A stretch of 64,000 bases of DNA from NCBI GenBank assembly GCA_022606425.2, contig JAHDVF020001307.1:402001-466000 (forward strand), given 5' to 3'. Source of the DNA: Lepidostoma basale. Lineage: Eukaryota; Arthropoda; Insecta; Trichoptera; Lepidostomatidae. Position numbers and translations under genes: made by a program. Under the pieces are notes generated by a model that did no database searches, was not told the origin of the DNA, and saw nothing but the letters and a program-made list of their open reading frames with translations. Of this stretch, positions 20,870-30,757 are shown piece by piece. Position 1 is the stretch's first letter. Each line of letters begins with the position of its first letter.

Positions 20870-21195
20870 CATCTGAGGTTTTCCATGGTTTCCTCAGCTG
20901 TAAGGTGAATGTTGAAACATACTTGGATCACCATCATCGGCTGTCCCTCGTATCCGAGGAAGATCGTCCTTCACGATTGTGGGTCCTCATGTGGCTTAAG
21001 AGTCTAATCCTGGATTCATACACTCTGGGGCATCTGGAGCAAGGGAAGGCGTTGGCAGTGAAGCCGCCTCAGTCTATCGGTGGACTCTCCTTTCGTCTTC
21101 TCCTTCTCTCTGCGTCGTCGTCTATGCGTTGTGCTTCAAAGTCCTGCGCGTCTTCGTGTACTGTTTTTCTTCACCTAGGTCTGTCTTCTTTTGAA
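20870..21195. other. GC-richer unassigned repeat-like segment
   Basis: About 50% GC in an AT-rich setting, starting GAGGTTTTCCATGGTTTCC. The reverse strand has basic, broken frames reminiscent of a LINE 3' region. The plus 120-codon frame has no recognisable domain. Confidence 0.35.
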
Positions 21196-21413
21196 TGAGT
21201 CAGTTCAAACACAAATCAATCTATATTACAGGACCTTACAAATACTGAAAATAACAAATAGGAATAAATTATGTAAATATTATAGTATCATCCTTGAGAT
21301 AAACATCACCAAGGATCTAAACAAATAATAAAATGTCCTATACTTAGGAAATTGAAAATAACTTTGTAAACAAAGTTGGGTTAAAACCCACAAAATAAAA
21401 AATATTAAAAAAC

Positions 21414-21451
21414 ACGACATGTTTCGGAGGATACCTCCATCTTCAGGTGTA
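21414..21451 (-). ncRNA. hammerhead ribozyme motif (intact architecture)
   Basis: Minus strand: stem I ACAC/GTGT; core CTGAAGA (position 7 = A, a tolerant site); extra T; stem II GGAGG-TAT-CCTCC; GAAAC; self-complementary ACATGT; GUC. All strongly conserved residues are present. Confidence 0.7.
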
Positions 21452-21502
21452 AAAATATTATATAATAAATTATTATATTTTTACACCTGAAGATGGAGGT
21501 AG

Positions 21503-21682
21503 TAAAGTAAAAAAAGTCTAACATCAAAGATTTAAATCAATGATATTAGAATTTGTTTTCTAATCTTCAATGTGAGCAGAAAATAGCTCATTATTATGAA
21601 GAAGGAATCTGGTCGTGTCCAGGCTCGAACCCATGTCCCCTGGATCAGGAGCCAAGCGTTCTATCCCATAGACCACCACCTC
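21503..21682 (-). mobile_element. SINE-1 (tRNA-derived), minus strand
   Basis: The reverse complement has a TGGTCTATGGGATAGAAC A-box-like segment and a GGGTTCGAGCC B box, then a tRNA-unrelated body ending in an A-rich tail. Copies at 50117 and 54741 align throughout. Confidence 0.8.
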
Positions 21683-21753
21683 CATACGTATCCTCCGAAA
21701 TATGTCGTGTTTTTTTAATATTAATATTTTGTGGATTAAGCAAATCTATTTTC

Positions 21754-21905
21754 TAAGGATTAATTGTATCTCAATAGAGACGAAGATGTATTTTTTTTAC
21801 ATCTTCGTCTCTATTGAGATACAATTAATCCTTAAAAAATGATTAACCCGCAATGGCTAAAATCCAATATTTCTCTACAAGTATTTGTATACATTAAAAA
21901 AACAA
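21754..21905. repeat. PAL-Y: near-perfect hairpin of two arms plus Y module
   Basis: Arms 21754-21790 and 21798-21834 are exact 37-bp inverted repeats separated by seven T. The Y module (CCCGCAATGG, TACAAGTATTTGTATACATT) follows. The body is deleted. Confidence 0.85.
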
Positions 21906-22144
21906 ACAAAAAGCTATTTTCATTTTCCCAAGTATATTACTATGGAATTCCACCATGTTAATGCCTTAGCGTTCAATAAGTTAAAATGTTCTAGTTGATT
22001 TACTTTATACTATGCATAGCAAACTTTAAAAATATTAGTTTTTAAGAGTGTCTATATCTTATCATATTGTCAATAGTACCTACAAACTATTTCTGTAACG
22101 TGGATATGCATAAAACTATAAAAAAAACTCCCTTTTTGTTTCAG

Positions 22145-22196
22145 TGAGGGGCTTTTCACGTGTCCAGTTAACGCCTCTCCCATTGATTATACCAAG
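22145..22196 (+). CDS. candidate host exon 2 (52 nt)
   Basis: The strong acceptor CTCCCTTTTTGTTTCAG precedes it and the donor AAG/GTAAGA follows. In the frame set by exon 1 it reads EGLFTCPVNASPIDYTK and ends in phase 0. It is the best exon candidate in the window. The peptide looks protein-like, with a CP motif, but I do not recognise the family. It overlaps no repeat. Confidence 0.55.
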
Positions 22197-22545
22197 GTAA
22201 GACCATTTAAACATGTTTCTAGAATTCAAAAGAGTCAGAGGTTCAAAGGAGTGCAAATATTTATAAGCTTTAATATATGTATCCTCTTAGAAACGTAAAG
22301 ATTGCGATTTTCTAAATCAGGGTTTCACAAACTTATTATTAATTGGAGCACTTGGAGGATCTTTGCATTTTGACAAAGCACCATTTTTGACAAAGCACCA
22401 TTGCACAGCAAGCATTTTCATTTTCTATTATTGGAATAAGAATCACAAAGATTACAGTCGTTTAATTCCAGATTGTTTACAATTAAATAAGAATTTATAA
22501 GAGAAACATAAAAAAAAAAACCTAAAGAGTAAGAATTAGAAAGAA
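22197..22545. other. intron-like, no feature
   Basis: Contains a short repeated ACAAAGCACCATT phrase near 22375-22400. Otherwise featureless. Confidence 0.4.
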
Positions 22546-22549
22546 TCAT

Positions 22550-22735
22550 AACATTGATATTACATCCCTGAGGCAACTCACACTATCACGAAATATGTCG
22601 ACCTCCGAGGCGAACCGATTAAGCAATGAGATTGCTCTACCCACAGGCATAACCATTGGCAGATTTTTTCTGCAGCGTGGCAAATAAAAAATTATGTGCT
22701 GTAAATTTAAGAAATAAAATACTTGTGTCATTTAG
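22550..22735 (-). mobile_element. LINE-G-related C-terminal fragment
   Basis: The minus frame has YLPRCRKNLPMVMPVGRA, SLLNRFASEVDIF. It parallels LINE-G (VMPVGRACKLVNMIASEINVF) but is a diverged subfamily. No tail is preserved. Confidence 0.6.
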
Positions 22736-23460
22736 TAGTATTTATTTGAATTTTCAGTTATTACTGATATCAAGGTCAATTTTAATTAGCTTTTTATTAA
22801 TCATAAATTACAGCTCTGTAAAAAATTGCATTTAAAAGCTACAATTTACTCTTCAATATTACAGCCTTTTTTTCAACATTCCATGAATGTTATGAATTTA
22901 TACGTAAAATGTTTATAGTCAAAATGTAGAAAACAGTTTTGTTATTTATATTTTTGGGGCGCACTTGTTACCTTCCCGTGGAGCACAGTTTGGGAAACCA
23001 TGTACTAAAGAAAACGTATATGCCGATGAAGGTGATACATTCCGTAAATCTTCTATTATAAGTTTAATTTCTTACTTACTATATTGATAATGCACAATTA
23101 TTATTATTATTTTATTTACTTAATTAAAAAAAAAAAAAAAAAACAATTGGGTTATATGGATACATTTTTAGATCTTACTATTAATTATGTATTGTTTCAG
23201 ATATATTTTATATTGAGTTGTAGTGAGACTCCTTGTGTCTTTTGGTAGTTCATTGTAAAGTTTCAGTCCATTTAATTATTTTTATTTTATCTTCATTTGC
23301 ATTGAAGTATTCAAACATAAATATAAGTATAAATCGTAATTTTTTATCATCATAATTTTTATTATAAAAATTGTCTTGATGTGAACATATTATTACTATT
23401 ATTGTATTAATTATTTATTGAACAATGATGTAAAACTCCATATTAAATAATCAATACTAA
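22736..23460. other. no gene recognised
   Basis: AT-rich with an A17-type homopolymer near 23127. No supportable element. Confidence 0.45.
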
Positions 23461-23622
23461 TGAAAACGTCTGTTTTCTCGAAGTTTTAGTTTATTTTGTG
23501 GAAACAAAATGTTTCGTCACACTAAGACATTATTAAATGTTTGCATTAAACGCATTTGAAATATCATAATCATGTCATACTCATAAAATAATATTAAACA
23601 TCTAAAAAGCATACGTTTTTAT
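23461..23622. mobile_element. degraded GCCT-family hammerhead-like element
   Basis: AACGTCTGTTTTCTCGAAG arm, and a minus motif at 23505-23540 with stem II GTCT/TGAC-like pairing, GAAAC and ACATTTT. The cleavage site is lost. Confidence 0.4.
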
Positions 23623-24312
23623 TCGAATTGATATCTACTTATAATAATTATTGTTGTTTAAAAGAATGAAAGAAAAAAATGAATATCATATTAACCTCAG
23701 CCAATTTCATTTTTAAATTAAGCTAGGTATTTTTAATCCAATTTTCGTTTGCGACCCCTGACCTAGGCAACAGCCCAAATAGTACCCTTATAGTTGTTCC
23801 ATCTTTGGTATCTCTCTGTCATCACATTAATCACGTGTACAGAACAGCTGACTTATCTCTGATCTCCGCGTAACCCGCTAAGCCGTTAGTTAATACGGTT
23901 TGTAGTTTGTGGGTAGGCCCTCCATAGAGTGTAAGCTTAACGTCTCATTGTCTATAGGCCTTTCAAGATACCGAAGTGCCACTTAGAACAAACAGTTAGC
24001 AGACTATTGTCAAAGACTTCACAGCGCTTCCTGCTCAGGTGCTTACCGAGTCAATACCCGCGAAGAGCTCGCTAAATGGTTCGGGCATTCAGTTAAAAAA
24101 TAACTTAACGATACTATACGGTAATTAATAATGATCAATAGATTTGAAGAATCTCTCGTAACACCGATTATTCCTGGCGTAGACTCAGTGGCGGTACTTT
24201 CATACAAAACGAAAAGCCGGGCTTAAAGTAATATTTTGAATTTACGCCCGAGTTGAAGCGATTTTATTCGTTGCGTTGCAAATGACTCCGCCGACATGCG
24301 CAGAAATGACCT
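23623..24312. other. no gene recognised
   Basis: Includes a unique GC-richer block at about 23860-24080 with no convincing frame. Confidence 0.4.
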
Positions 24313-24359
24313 AAGTGTATGTTTTGTTCCACTCTACGAGTGGAACAAAACATACACTT
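24313..24359. repeat. perfect 22-bp hairpin
   Basis: Arms 24313-24334 and 24338-24359 (AAGTGTATGTTTTGTTCC...) are exact inverted repeats with a TAC loop. No neighbouring family member was found in the window. Confidence 0.9.
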
Positions 24360-24647
24360 TTGTTCTACGCGCCGTATTTTATTTCACTCATACGTGCCGT
24401 AAGTGAGATGCCCGCGAAATCGCCTACGTCCACATGTTTTGTTTCATGTTTTCGATGGGCTTCATATTGGGCTTGCAAAATGTTAAATGGTCTTTGTCCC
24501 ACTTATGTATTTTTGGCTTGCAATCATATAGCTAGATGCATATACTCGTATAACAGAAGTTATCTACTTAGTTAGTCTAGTTACTATCTTAGTTAGTCAA
24601 AATGTTTACAAAATATTATATCTAGATTAATTTTCAATGGCGAAAGG

Positions 24648-24710
24648 GTGCCGCTGCACCCTATAACAGCCTCGGGTATGTGGTGGGTCCTTCTATGTTA
24701 TGTTATTTAT
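24648..24710 (+). mobile_element. LINE-K 3' region fragment
   Basis: CCCTATAACAGCCTCGGG and the following GTATGTGG match the reverse complement of 46203-46262. Confidence 0.6.
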
Positions 24711-25035
24711 TCAATAAGTATAATTATTCGATGAAGAAAATAGTGGTGCGTGCCATTTATCCGGTGCCTATCTACCCAGATATCTGCAGCAATTTAAATG
24801 TTCTATTACAGAACCGTTTTAAATTATGTACCAACAGCGGGGGGTACGTCCTAACCATGTCAAAACACGATACACTCGACCATATTCCGTGCATTTGTCT
24901 GCCCGCATTATTTGACGGCGATTTGTTTGGATACGGGAGGCGTAACGGGTCAAAATGGAATAAGTGCACAAGATAAAGTTAATTAAATAATCATTGATAT
25001 GGTACATTTACATCGTTAACGTATACTTTCTTAAC
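24711..25035. other. no gene recognised
   Basis: A 98-codon plus frame (24680-24976) spans this stretch but starts inside the LINE-K fragment and shows no domain. Confidence 0.35.
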
Positions 25036-25039
25036 CTTT

Positions 25040-25173
25040 CTTACTTCTGATGGCGCTACAGCCCATATCTAGCCTTGGCCTTCGTCAGCTTTCGCCTCCA
25101 GCAGTTCCTGTCCTCAGCAGTTGTCTTCCAGTTCGGCACCCGAAGAAGTTGTGCAGCATCCCTCTTTACTTCA
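25040..25173 (-). mobile_element. LINE-E 3' fragment
   Basis: The minus frame reads DEVKRDAAQLLRVPNWK, AEDRNCWRRKL and TKAKARYGL before the stop. Its 5' edge joins a tRNA-Cys half. Confidence 0.65.
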
Positions 25174-25210
25174 TCCTGCAATCGAATGCTATACCACTGA
25201 GCTATATCCC
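25174..25210 (-). pseudogene. tRNA-Cys(GCA) 5' half fused to LINE-E
   Basis: The minus strand has TATAGCTCAGTGGTATAGC, then ATTCGATTGCAGGA: the D arm and anticodon arm of a tRNA-Cys, with A-box bases intact. The 3' half (variable loop, T arm) is absent. It ends at the anticodon loop, where LINE-E starts. Confidence 0.65.
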
Positions 25211-25315
25211 TTGTAAAATTGTCTTCCAAACCTCCCCTGTCCGCATTTGCCTCCTCTGATCCTCAATATCCTCCGATCCTTCATCTCTCGCTGTTATGAC
25301 CCATGTGATACTTTC
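25211..25315 (-). mobile_element. unassigned LINE-like coding scrap
   Basis: The minus strand gives ITARDEGSEDIEDQRRQMRT-like sequence. The family cannot be assigned. Confidence 0.25.
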
Positions 25316-25544
25316 CAGTAGCTCTATATTGTTTTAAAAACATATTTTGAAATGAAATGGGTAGTTTAAATGTGGCCTGGGTCCCTCTTGTTTTTCTTTA
25401 ATCACAAAACCCCAGTAACGTAAGTCCCGCTTAGACTAGGAACGGGCCTAGGGATTGATAGAGCGAAGCTGACGAAAGGCGACGTCCGCCTACAACACCT
25501 TCGGGAAAGCGGTGGGACTCCTCTAAGTCCCTATGTTTTTTTTT

Positions 25545-25820
25545 CTTCGTCCTTCCACCTCAGACTTGGTCTTTCCACCCTTCTCTTTCCGCTCGGGTAT
25601 CCAGTCATATTGAGTTTTATGTGCCCGTGAGTTCGGCATCCTCTGTACATGTCCAGCCCATCTCAATCTTTGTAGCTTTATGTGTGTGGGATGTTGGGGG
25701 CCTGGTACATGGAATACAACTCATCGTTGCGTCGAATACGCCATTGCTCTCCGTCTCTCACGGGTCCACAAATTCGTAGCAGCACCTTTCTTTCGAAGGT
25801 GTCCAGCAGCTCCGCCATTT
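25545..25820 (-). mobile_element. LINE-E-like fragment
   Basis: The minus strand gives LQRLRWAGHVQRM-type sequence and SERRNGGKTK-like basic sequence. It lacks the 3' tail and abuts LINE-A at 25822. Confidence 0.5.
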
Positions 25821-25821
25821 T

Positions 25822-25977
25822 TCTTAACCATTCGCTCCATATGTCCGAACCAACGCAGCGATCCTTTCATAATTTTGTTCATAATACCTTCTTCCGCTCT
25901 ACTTTATTTTTTTTATTTCAGCATATGAAATTCTGACGTATATCGTTCTACCACATATTCATCTTGGGGGCCTCATC
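25822..25977 (-). mobile_element. LINE-A internal fragment
   Basis: The complement of NADIRKE-like, GSLRWFGHMERMVKK sequence. Both ends are missing. Confidence 0.65.
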
Positions 25978-26300
25978 TAGAGGGCTGCTCCTCCTGTGAG
26001 GTGGATTTCCAGCTGTGTTTCCATCTTTTAGAAGGTCTTCCACGAGGACGAGTCCCGTGAGGCCGATTGTTGTTTTGCTATTTAGAGGAGTCTGGGGGTG
26101 TCCACTATTTGAACATTGCCGTACTTGTCCTTCCTTCGCTATCTACTCAATCTTATAATACCAGCCTTACATATCTATCTTATTCTGGTGATCTTCACGT
26201 GATATCTTAGTGTCTTCCCTGCTATCATCCTCGGTTTCTTCTAAGTGTCTTACATACACTCATCCTCAGTATATTCTTAGTGTTTTACCTGCTATCATCC
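25978..26300 (-). mobile_element. LINE-B fragments, broken
   Basis: The minus strand has GRPSKRWKHSWKSTSQEEQP and then the EDT..R...RTLRMIAGK region, partly repeated (TGCTATCATCCTCRGT twice). Confidence 0.5.
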
Positions 26301-26549
26301 TCAGTTTATATAATTGGGTACATATTTTTTTTAATACAATCGAACTCTGTTATTATGATCACGGAAATAGCAAGATCTCGGCTGTAACGAGGAAACATTC
26401 GTTGACATTTTTGTTTATGGTTTTCTCAATATTAATTTATTTACTTTTATAACGTATTAAGATAAACTTAAGGCGTCAACACTGTGGAATTCCATAATGA
26501 CGAATTTTTATGAATTAAAACACCGTTTTTTCCACATTAAAGTTTATTT

Positions 26550-26596
26550 TTCTCTCGGCATGTTTCGAAGGCTTACACCTTCATCATCGGGACAAC
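26550..26596 (-). ncRNA. hammerhead-like motif, cleavage site mutated
   Basis: CCGATGA, T, GAAGG/CCTTC, GAAAC intact, but the cleavage triplet is GCC instead of GUC. Confidence 0.55.
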
Positions 26597-26608
26597 GATA
26601 GTTTATAT

Positions 26609-26656
26609 CGTTCTCCCGATGATAAAGGTGTAAGCCTTCGAAACATGTCGAGAGAA
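26609..26656 (+). ncRNA. hammerhead ribozyme-like motif
   Basis: Stem I TTCTC/GAGAG (5 pairs including one G-U), CCGATGA, T, stem II 4 bp (AAGG/CCTT) with one mismatch at its base, GAAAC, ACATGT, GUC. Core position 4 is C. Confidence 0.6.
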
Positions 26657-26832
26657 AAATAAACTCAAAAATGGAATAAACAGTGTTTTAATTAACTTTT
26701 ATAACTAGCTGCTTCTCTATAATTGTGTATTTTTGTTTGAATTGCAACTCTTTGTGTTATGTGATCGCTCCAGATGCTTCATGTCTTCGTGTGATATGTA
26801 TGTTTCTAAGCATTTAAAGATTTTCTGATATA

Positions 26833-27062
26833 AAGAATATTGATTTTTCTTCTATGGTTTCAATCCTGGGATTGGTTTGCAGCAATTTCCTCTATTCTTC
26901 TCTTCCATTCTTCCCTGTCTTGTGCGGCTCTTTTGAAGTCTGCATATGATGAGCAGCGCACGTTCACCAACGGGTCCTCCAGGTACTCTCGGCGTGGTAA
27001 TATTGCTAATATGAGTAAATTCTCTCTGTTCCATCTTCCTCGTAAAAAACATGTTCAAATGT
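26833..27062 (-). mobile_element. LINE-I 3' fragment with GAA tail
   Basis: TTCTTCTATGGTTTCAATCC followed by GGTTTGCAGCAA. Related copies lie at 34995 and 61435. The minus frame is basic with no clear domain. Confidence 0.5.
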
Positions 27063-27216
27063 AGTTATTACCCAGAACACACGTGGATATTTCATCAGTA
27101 TTCATCTCTCCTTATAGTTTCATTATTTTGTTCTGTTCTCTCATTTCAATGTGAGAAATCTCTGGCTTGTTAGTGTAATCGAAACACACAATTAAATTAA
27201 AATGTTTTCTTCGCAG

Positions 27217-27262
27217 CCTTGTTATCAAATTTATAGAGTTAATAATAACGGTATGAGTTTCA
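27217..27262 (+). CDS. candidate host exon (46 nt, phase 0 to 1)
   Basis: The strong acceptor ATGTTTTCTTCGCAG precedes it. In the phase left by the 22145 exon it reads PCYQIYRVNNNGMSF, ending before the donor GTGAGT. An alternative donor at 27251 keeps the same phase. The one leftover base fits the exon candidate at 42906. The product is unknown. Confidence 0.35.
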
Positions 27263-27884
27263 GTGAGTTAATTTACATGCGTAAGTAAACACTTACAAAC
27301 TCCATTGTTGTTCTTGTAAACATTCACAAAAATAATACTATTATTTTGTTGTTTCAATTTTTTATTATTTTTTTTTATTCGACGTTGTTCTCATCCACAC
27401 GACATCCATTCCGCTTTATGGTGCATTGTTAATAATATGTACTGTTGCTTTTATTGCACTTTTATCTATCAAAATAACGTCTTCGTACTTTGGAGTTCAC
27501 ACACAAAATTATAATAAGGCGTTCGTATTATTTTAAAATATTGAGATGCGATTGTTTGTCTTCTTATTGGTTATTTCTCAATAATAAATTGCTATAGATT
27601 TCATTCAAGATACTACAACCTTTGGGCCATCAAATTCATTGTCGTTTCGTGATTTTTTATTAAATATTTTACACCGCTTAACAGCACGTTTATGTTATGA
27701 TAATAGTCGCTAGCTTTGTGATGCTTAACCGTTTTAGTGCTAAGCAATTTTTGCAAAAATGTGTCAATTGCTAAACATATATTTATTAATTAAGAGGAAA
27801 AAATAATGGTGTCAAATAAAACACTCTAATTTACACAAATATCAACCAATTTTAATAATTCTTTAATGAGCACCAAAAACACAC
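27263..27884. other. intron-like, no feature
   Basis: AT-rich without recognisable elements. Confidence 0.5.
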
Positions 27885-27887
27885 TGA

Positions 27888-27960
27888 AACTCGCAGCGTT
27901 TTTGCGCTGCGTCGCAATTTTCGATACAAACGATCGCAGCGTTTTTGCGCCGCGTAAAAT
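27888..27960. repeat. two GC-rich hairpins in direct repeat
   Basis: TCGCAGCGTTTTTGCGC occurs at about 27891 and 27935. Each can fold CGCAGCG against CGCTGCG (second copy CGCCGCG). A striking CpG island-like spot in AT-rich DNA. Confidence 0.7.
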
Positions 27961-28187
27961 TCTAACGGTTAAGGTGCGAGATGGAACTAGGCCAAGAGGT
28001 TTATTAGATGATTTCTCCTTTGCGTTGACTGGCAGATGTTTAGAATGATGTTCAGCAGACTGATTGCTCTTTTCACCGGCATCGACAAAGCAGCTTGGTT
28101 ATGTTGTCACTATCTCCGTTAGTGGAAATGGCTACCAATATAAATTAATTTTAAGTTAAGTGCATACATTATATTTACACGAAAGTG

Positions 28188-28508
28188 TTATGAACAAAAT
28201 AATGAAAGGGTCGTTAAGATGGATTGGACAAATGGAAAGAATAAATAAAGACAGAATGTGTGAAGAAGGTATATGTAAACGACGTGAATGGAGCTAGAAA
28301 TAGAGGAAGGCCGAGGAAAACGTGGCACGATCAAATCGATCAAATATTGAATGTCGGTCACTTGAAGTGTCGGAGAAATCGACGTGCGTGCATAACAAGA
28401 TGTATGAATGCAGAGGAATCGAGAGAAGTTTGTCAGGACAGAACAGTGTGGCGGTCCATTCTTTCAGTCTTCCCCTTCGGGGAGACGGGGTGATGGTTAG
28501 TTAGTAAG
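28188..28508 (+). mobile_element. LINE-A 3' end copy
   Basis: The frame has NDVNGARNRGRPRKTWHDQ, RRACITRCMN and ends FPFGETG. Terminal GTGATGGTTAGTTAG. The next LINE-A is in the opposite orientation and starts immediately. Confidence 0.8.
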
Positions 28509-28510
28509 AC

Positions 28511-28900
28511 TTAAACTCCTCACGTGGCCGACATTTAATATTTCCTCGGCCTTCCTCTTTTTCTAGTTCCATTAACATCGTTAACATATATATATTTTTT
28601 ACCATTATTTCTTCATTCATTCTTTCCGTGTGTCCAAACCATCTAAATGATCATTTCATTATTTTGTTCATAACACCATCATTCGCACCGTATTCACTTC
28701 TTATATTTTTATTCGACACTCTATCATACACAGAGAATCACACATTCGTCTAAGAGATCTCATTTCTATTACTTTCATCCTTCTTTTGCCAGTTCCATGC
28801 TTCGCTTCCATACATAAGGGTGGGTACAAAAACACCATTGTGCACTGTCATTTTAGCTTTTTTGGATAGATTTTTGTTTGCGATGGCAGCTTTAAGTGTA
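28511..28900 (-). mobile_element. LINE-A copy lacking its 3' end
   Basis: It begins at the GHVRS complement and extends upstream to ANKNLSKKAK, with a deletion near the RKTWHDQ region. The 3' terminus is lost at the junction with the plus copy. Confidence 0.65.
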
Positions 28901-29404
28901 TATTATATATGTATCATAGGCTAAATTCATTTTGGACTTGTAGGCAGTCGCAGAGTACGAGAAAATATGCGATGTACCTATAATTAGTGGTATTTTGGAT
29001 GATGTTGCCTCCACCCGTATATAACTGGTAAGATAAAGATCTTTTAATATATGTTCACTGTGACTAATTTTACTCGGAAAGACACGTCATGTGTCGGCAT
29101 TTAAAAACATGCAAAACCCACAAAACCATGAAATGTAATTTAATTCTTATCTCCTTCAATTTATCAGTTTTTCTCATTGTTGGGCATGTTATTTATATAT
29201 CGCTTTAGTGATTTTTCGTAAACCTTAACACGGGATTAGGCTTACTGGGACACCGTACTGTAACGGGCGGTCGTGGTTCAACTGCATGAATAATGGTGAT
29301 TGTCCAGTAGTAAACTTAGTAGATTGCGACTTTATCAACACCGTATTAAAACAGTAATCCCGCCAAGATGTTTAAAATCTGAATTGTAGATTAGCATATG
29401 CAAA
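28901..29404. other. no gene recognised
   Basis: Mixed AT-rich sequence, no supportable feature. Confidence 0.45.
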
Positions 29405-29760
29405 TTCTTCTTCTTCTTTAACAGCCGTTGTCGTCCACTGCTGGACATAGGCCTCCCCCATACTTCTCCATGTATGACATGTCATACGGGGGGTGGTTGG
29501 CATTACAACGCCACGCTTGCCAGACGGGCTGGCGAGGTGTTCTTCCACGTTAGCCTATGCATCAATATTATCCACCGAGGTTATTCACACTCGATCTCTA
29601 ACATTTCGCATAGTTTCCAAGGGAGACCAAAGTCGAGGAGGTGTGGATAGGTACTTGGGATCAGATCAATCCTCCAGCGTAGCATGACCATCACCACGGT
29701 GATGGCCATGCACCGCTCGAAGAGTCAATAGGATCCCCCTTACTCCCCGTTAGGGTTTAA
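29405..29760 (-). mobile_element. LINE-J 3' end (insect-type) with GAA tail
   Basis: TTCTTCTTCTTTAACAG tail complement then CCACTGCTGGACATAGGCC. On the minus strand this is GGGLCPAVDD-type coding just before the tail, a phrase I associate with abundant insect non-LTR elements. The remaining sequence is degraded, and its extent to 29760 is uncertain. Confidence 0.6.
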
Positions 29761-29864
29761 AACTAATGATTTTCGTACGAGGCTTTTTCTACCGTGCTAT
29801 GAGCTACAGAAGGAGATAGGACTAAGAAAAATAAAATAAAAAATTGAAAGAAATATAGGATTAA

Positions 29865-30185
29865 GAACTTTCACGTAATAGCAGAAATTAGAACCCTACG
29901 CTCTATCGCAGGCAGAATCCTCAGAGATAGAATCAGAAATGGGACGATAAGGTCTGTCTGTGGTGTTGAAAACCTAGTGAGAAAGAAACAGAAGGCGCTA
30001 TTGGAATGATCATGAGAACCGCATGGAGGATACAAGAATTGCAACAATTTATCAAAATGAAAACCCTAGCAGTAAGAGACTACCAGGTAGGCCGCCGAAG
30101 AGATGGAGGGGTGGCTGGACGTCATTATCCTGGACAACTCGCTGTCACAAACTGGTCATACAACCTAAACTAAGAAGAAGAATTT
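29865..30185 (+). mobile_element. LINE-B 3' end, (GAA)n tail
   Basis: AEIRTLRSIAGRILRDRIRN, GTIRSVCGVENLV, then PGRPPKRWRGGWTSLS and TAAGAAGAAGAA. One frameshift separates the two halves. It is closely related to 60960-61390. Confidence 0.75.
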
Positions 30186-30289
30186 CACAGCATTTCTACC
30201 AAAATTTGGTGAATTATTTATTTACTTTATTGAAAATTCAGAATAGAAGCGGCACGAATAGCTTTTAATAAAATGGAAAACTTTATTTG

Positions 30290-30569
30290 TGGCAATACTC
30301 TACTTCTTCTCGTGCCTCTCGGTCTCCAATTCAGCAGTATTTTGGTCCATCTTTCGTCTGCAGCTCTAGCGACATGCCCTGCCCATTTCCATTTTAAAGT
30401 CGTCACCCGGTGGATCACGTCTGTGACTCTTGTTTCATCCCTCACCGTTTCGTTCCTGACTCTATCTCTAAGGGACAGGCCTAGCATGGCTCTCTCCATC
30501 GCTCGCTGCATGACTCTTAGTCTCTCTGCACTGTGCTTTGTCAGAGTGGCAGTTTCAAGACCATATGTA
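30290..30569 (-). mobile_element. LINE-C internal fragment
   Basis: The minus frame reads MQRAMERAMLGLSLRDRVRN, DETRVTDVIHRVTTLKW, KWAGHVARAADERWTK. The 3' tail is missing. Confidence 0.7.
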
Positions 30570-30755
30570 CTGATGTATTACGTAGAGCCAAAGCAAATAG
30601 AAAACTGTTCACCACTATTAAGCTCCGTAAAATATCATATTTTGGCCATGTAATGAGAGGCATCAAATACACCATACTTCAGCTCGTCATGAAGATTGAG
30701 CTCGGGGAAGATCGAGCAGAAGACAGCTCTCCTGGCTTCGAAACATGTGAGAATG
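30570..30755 (+). mobile_element. LINE-D internal fragment
   Basis: RRAKANRKLFTTIKLRKISY, FGHVMRGIKYTILQLVMK. It joins LINE-C and LINE-F without tails, a scrambled junction. Confidence 0.55.
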
Positions 30756-30757
30756 GA

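Larger units (their letters stand above)
21391..21735. mobile_element. palindromic hammerhead element split by SINE-1 (ACATGT, GGAGG family)
   Basis: Arms starting CCCACAAAATAAAAAATATT and its diverged complement enclose a minus ribozyme (21414-21451) and a plus ribozyme whose stem II loop received SINE-1. The plus halves are 21482-21501 and 21688-21710. Confidence 0.75.
26462..26705. mobile_element. palindromic hammerhead element (ACATGT family), complete pair
   Basis: The left part (26522-26600) and right part (26605-26700) are inverted copies of about 75 bp, each with a ribozyme-like unit reading outward. The arms read TTTTTCTCTCG and its complement, then AAACTCAAAAATGGA. This is the most complete copy of the family. 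The 60-bp left flank is shared with the 1.55-kb copy. Confidence 0.75.
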
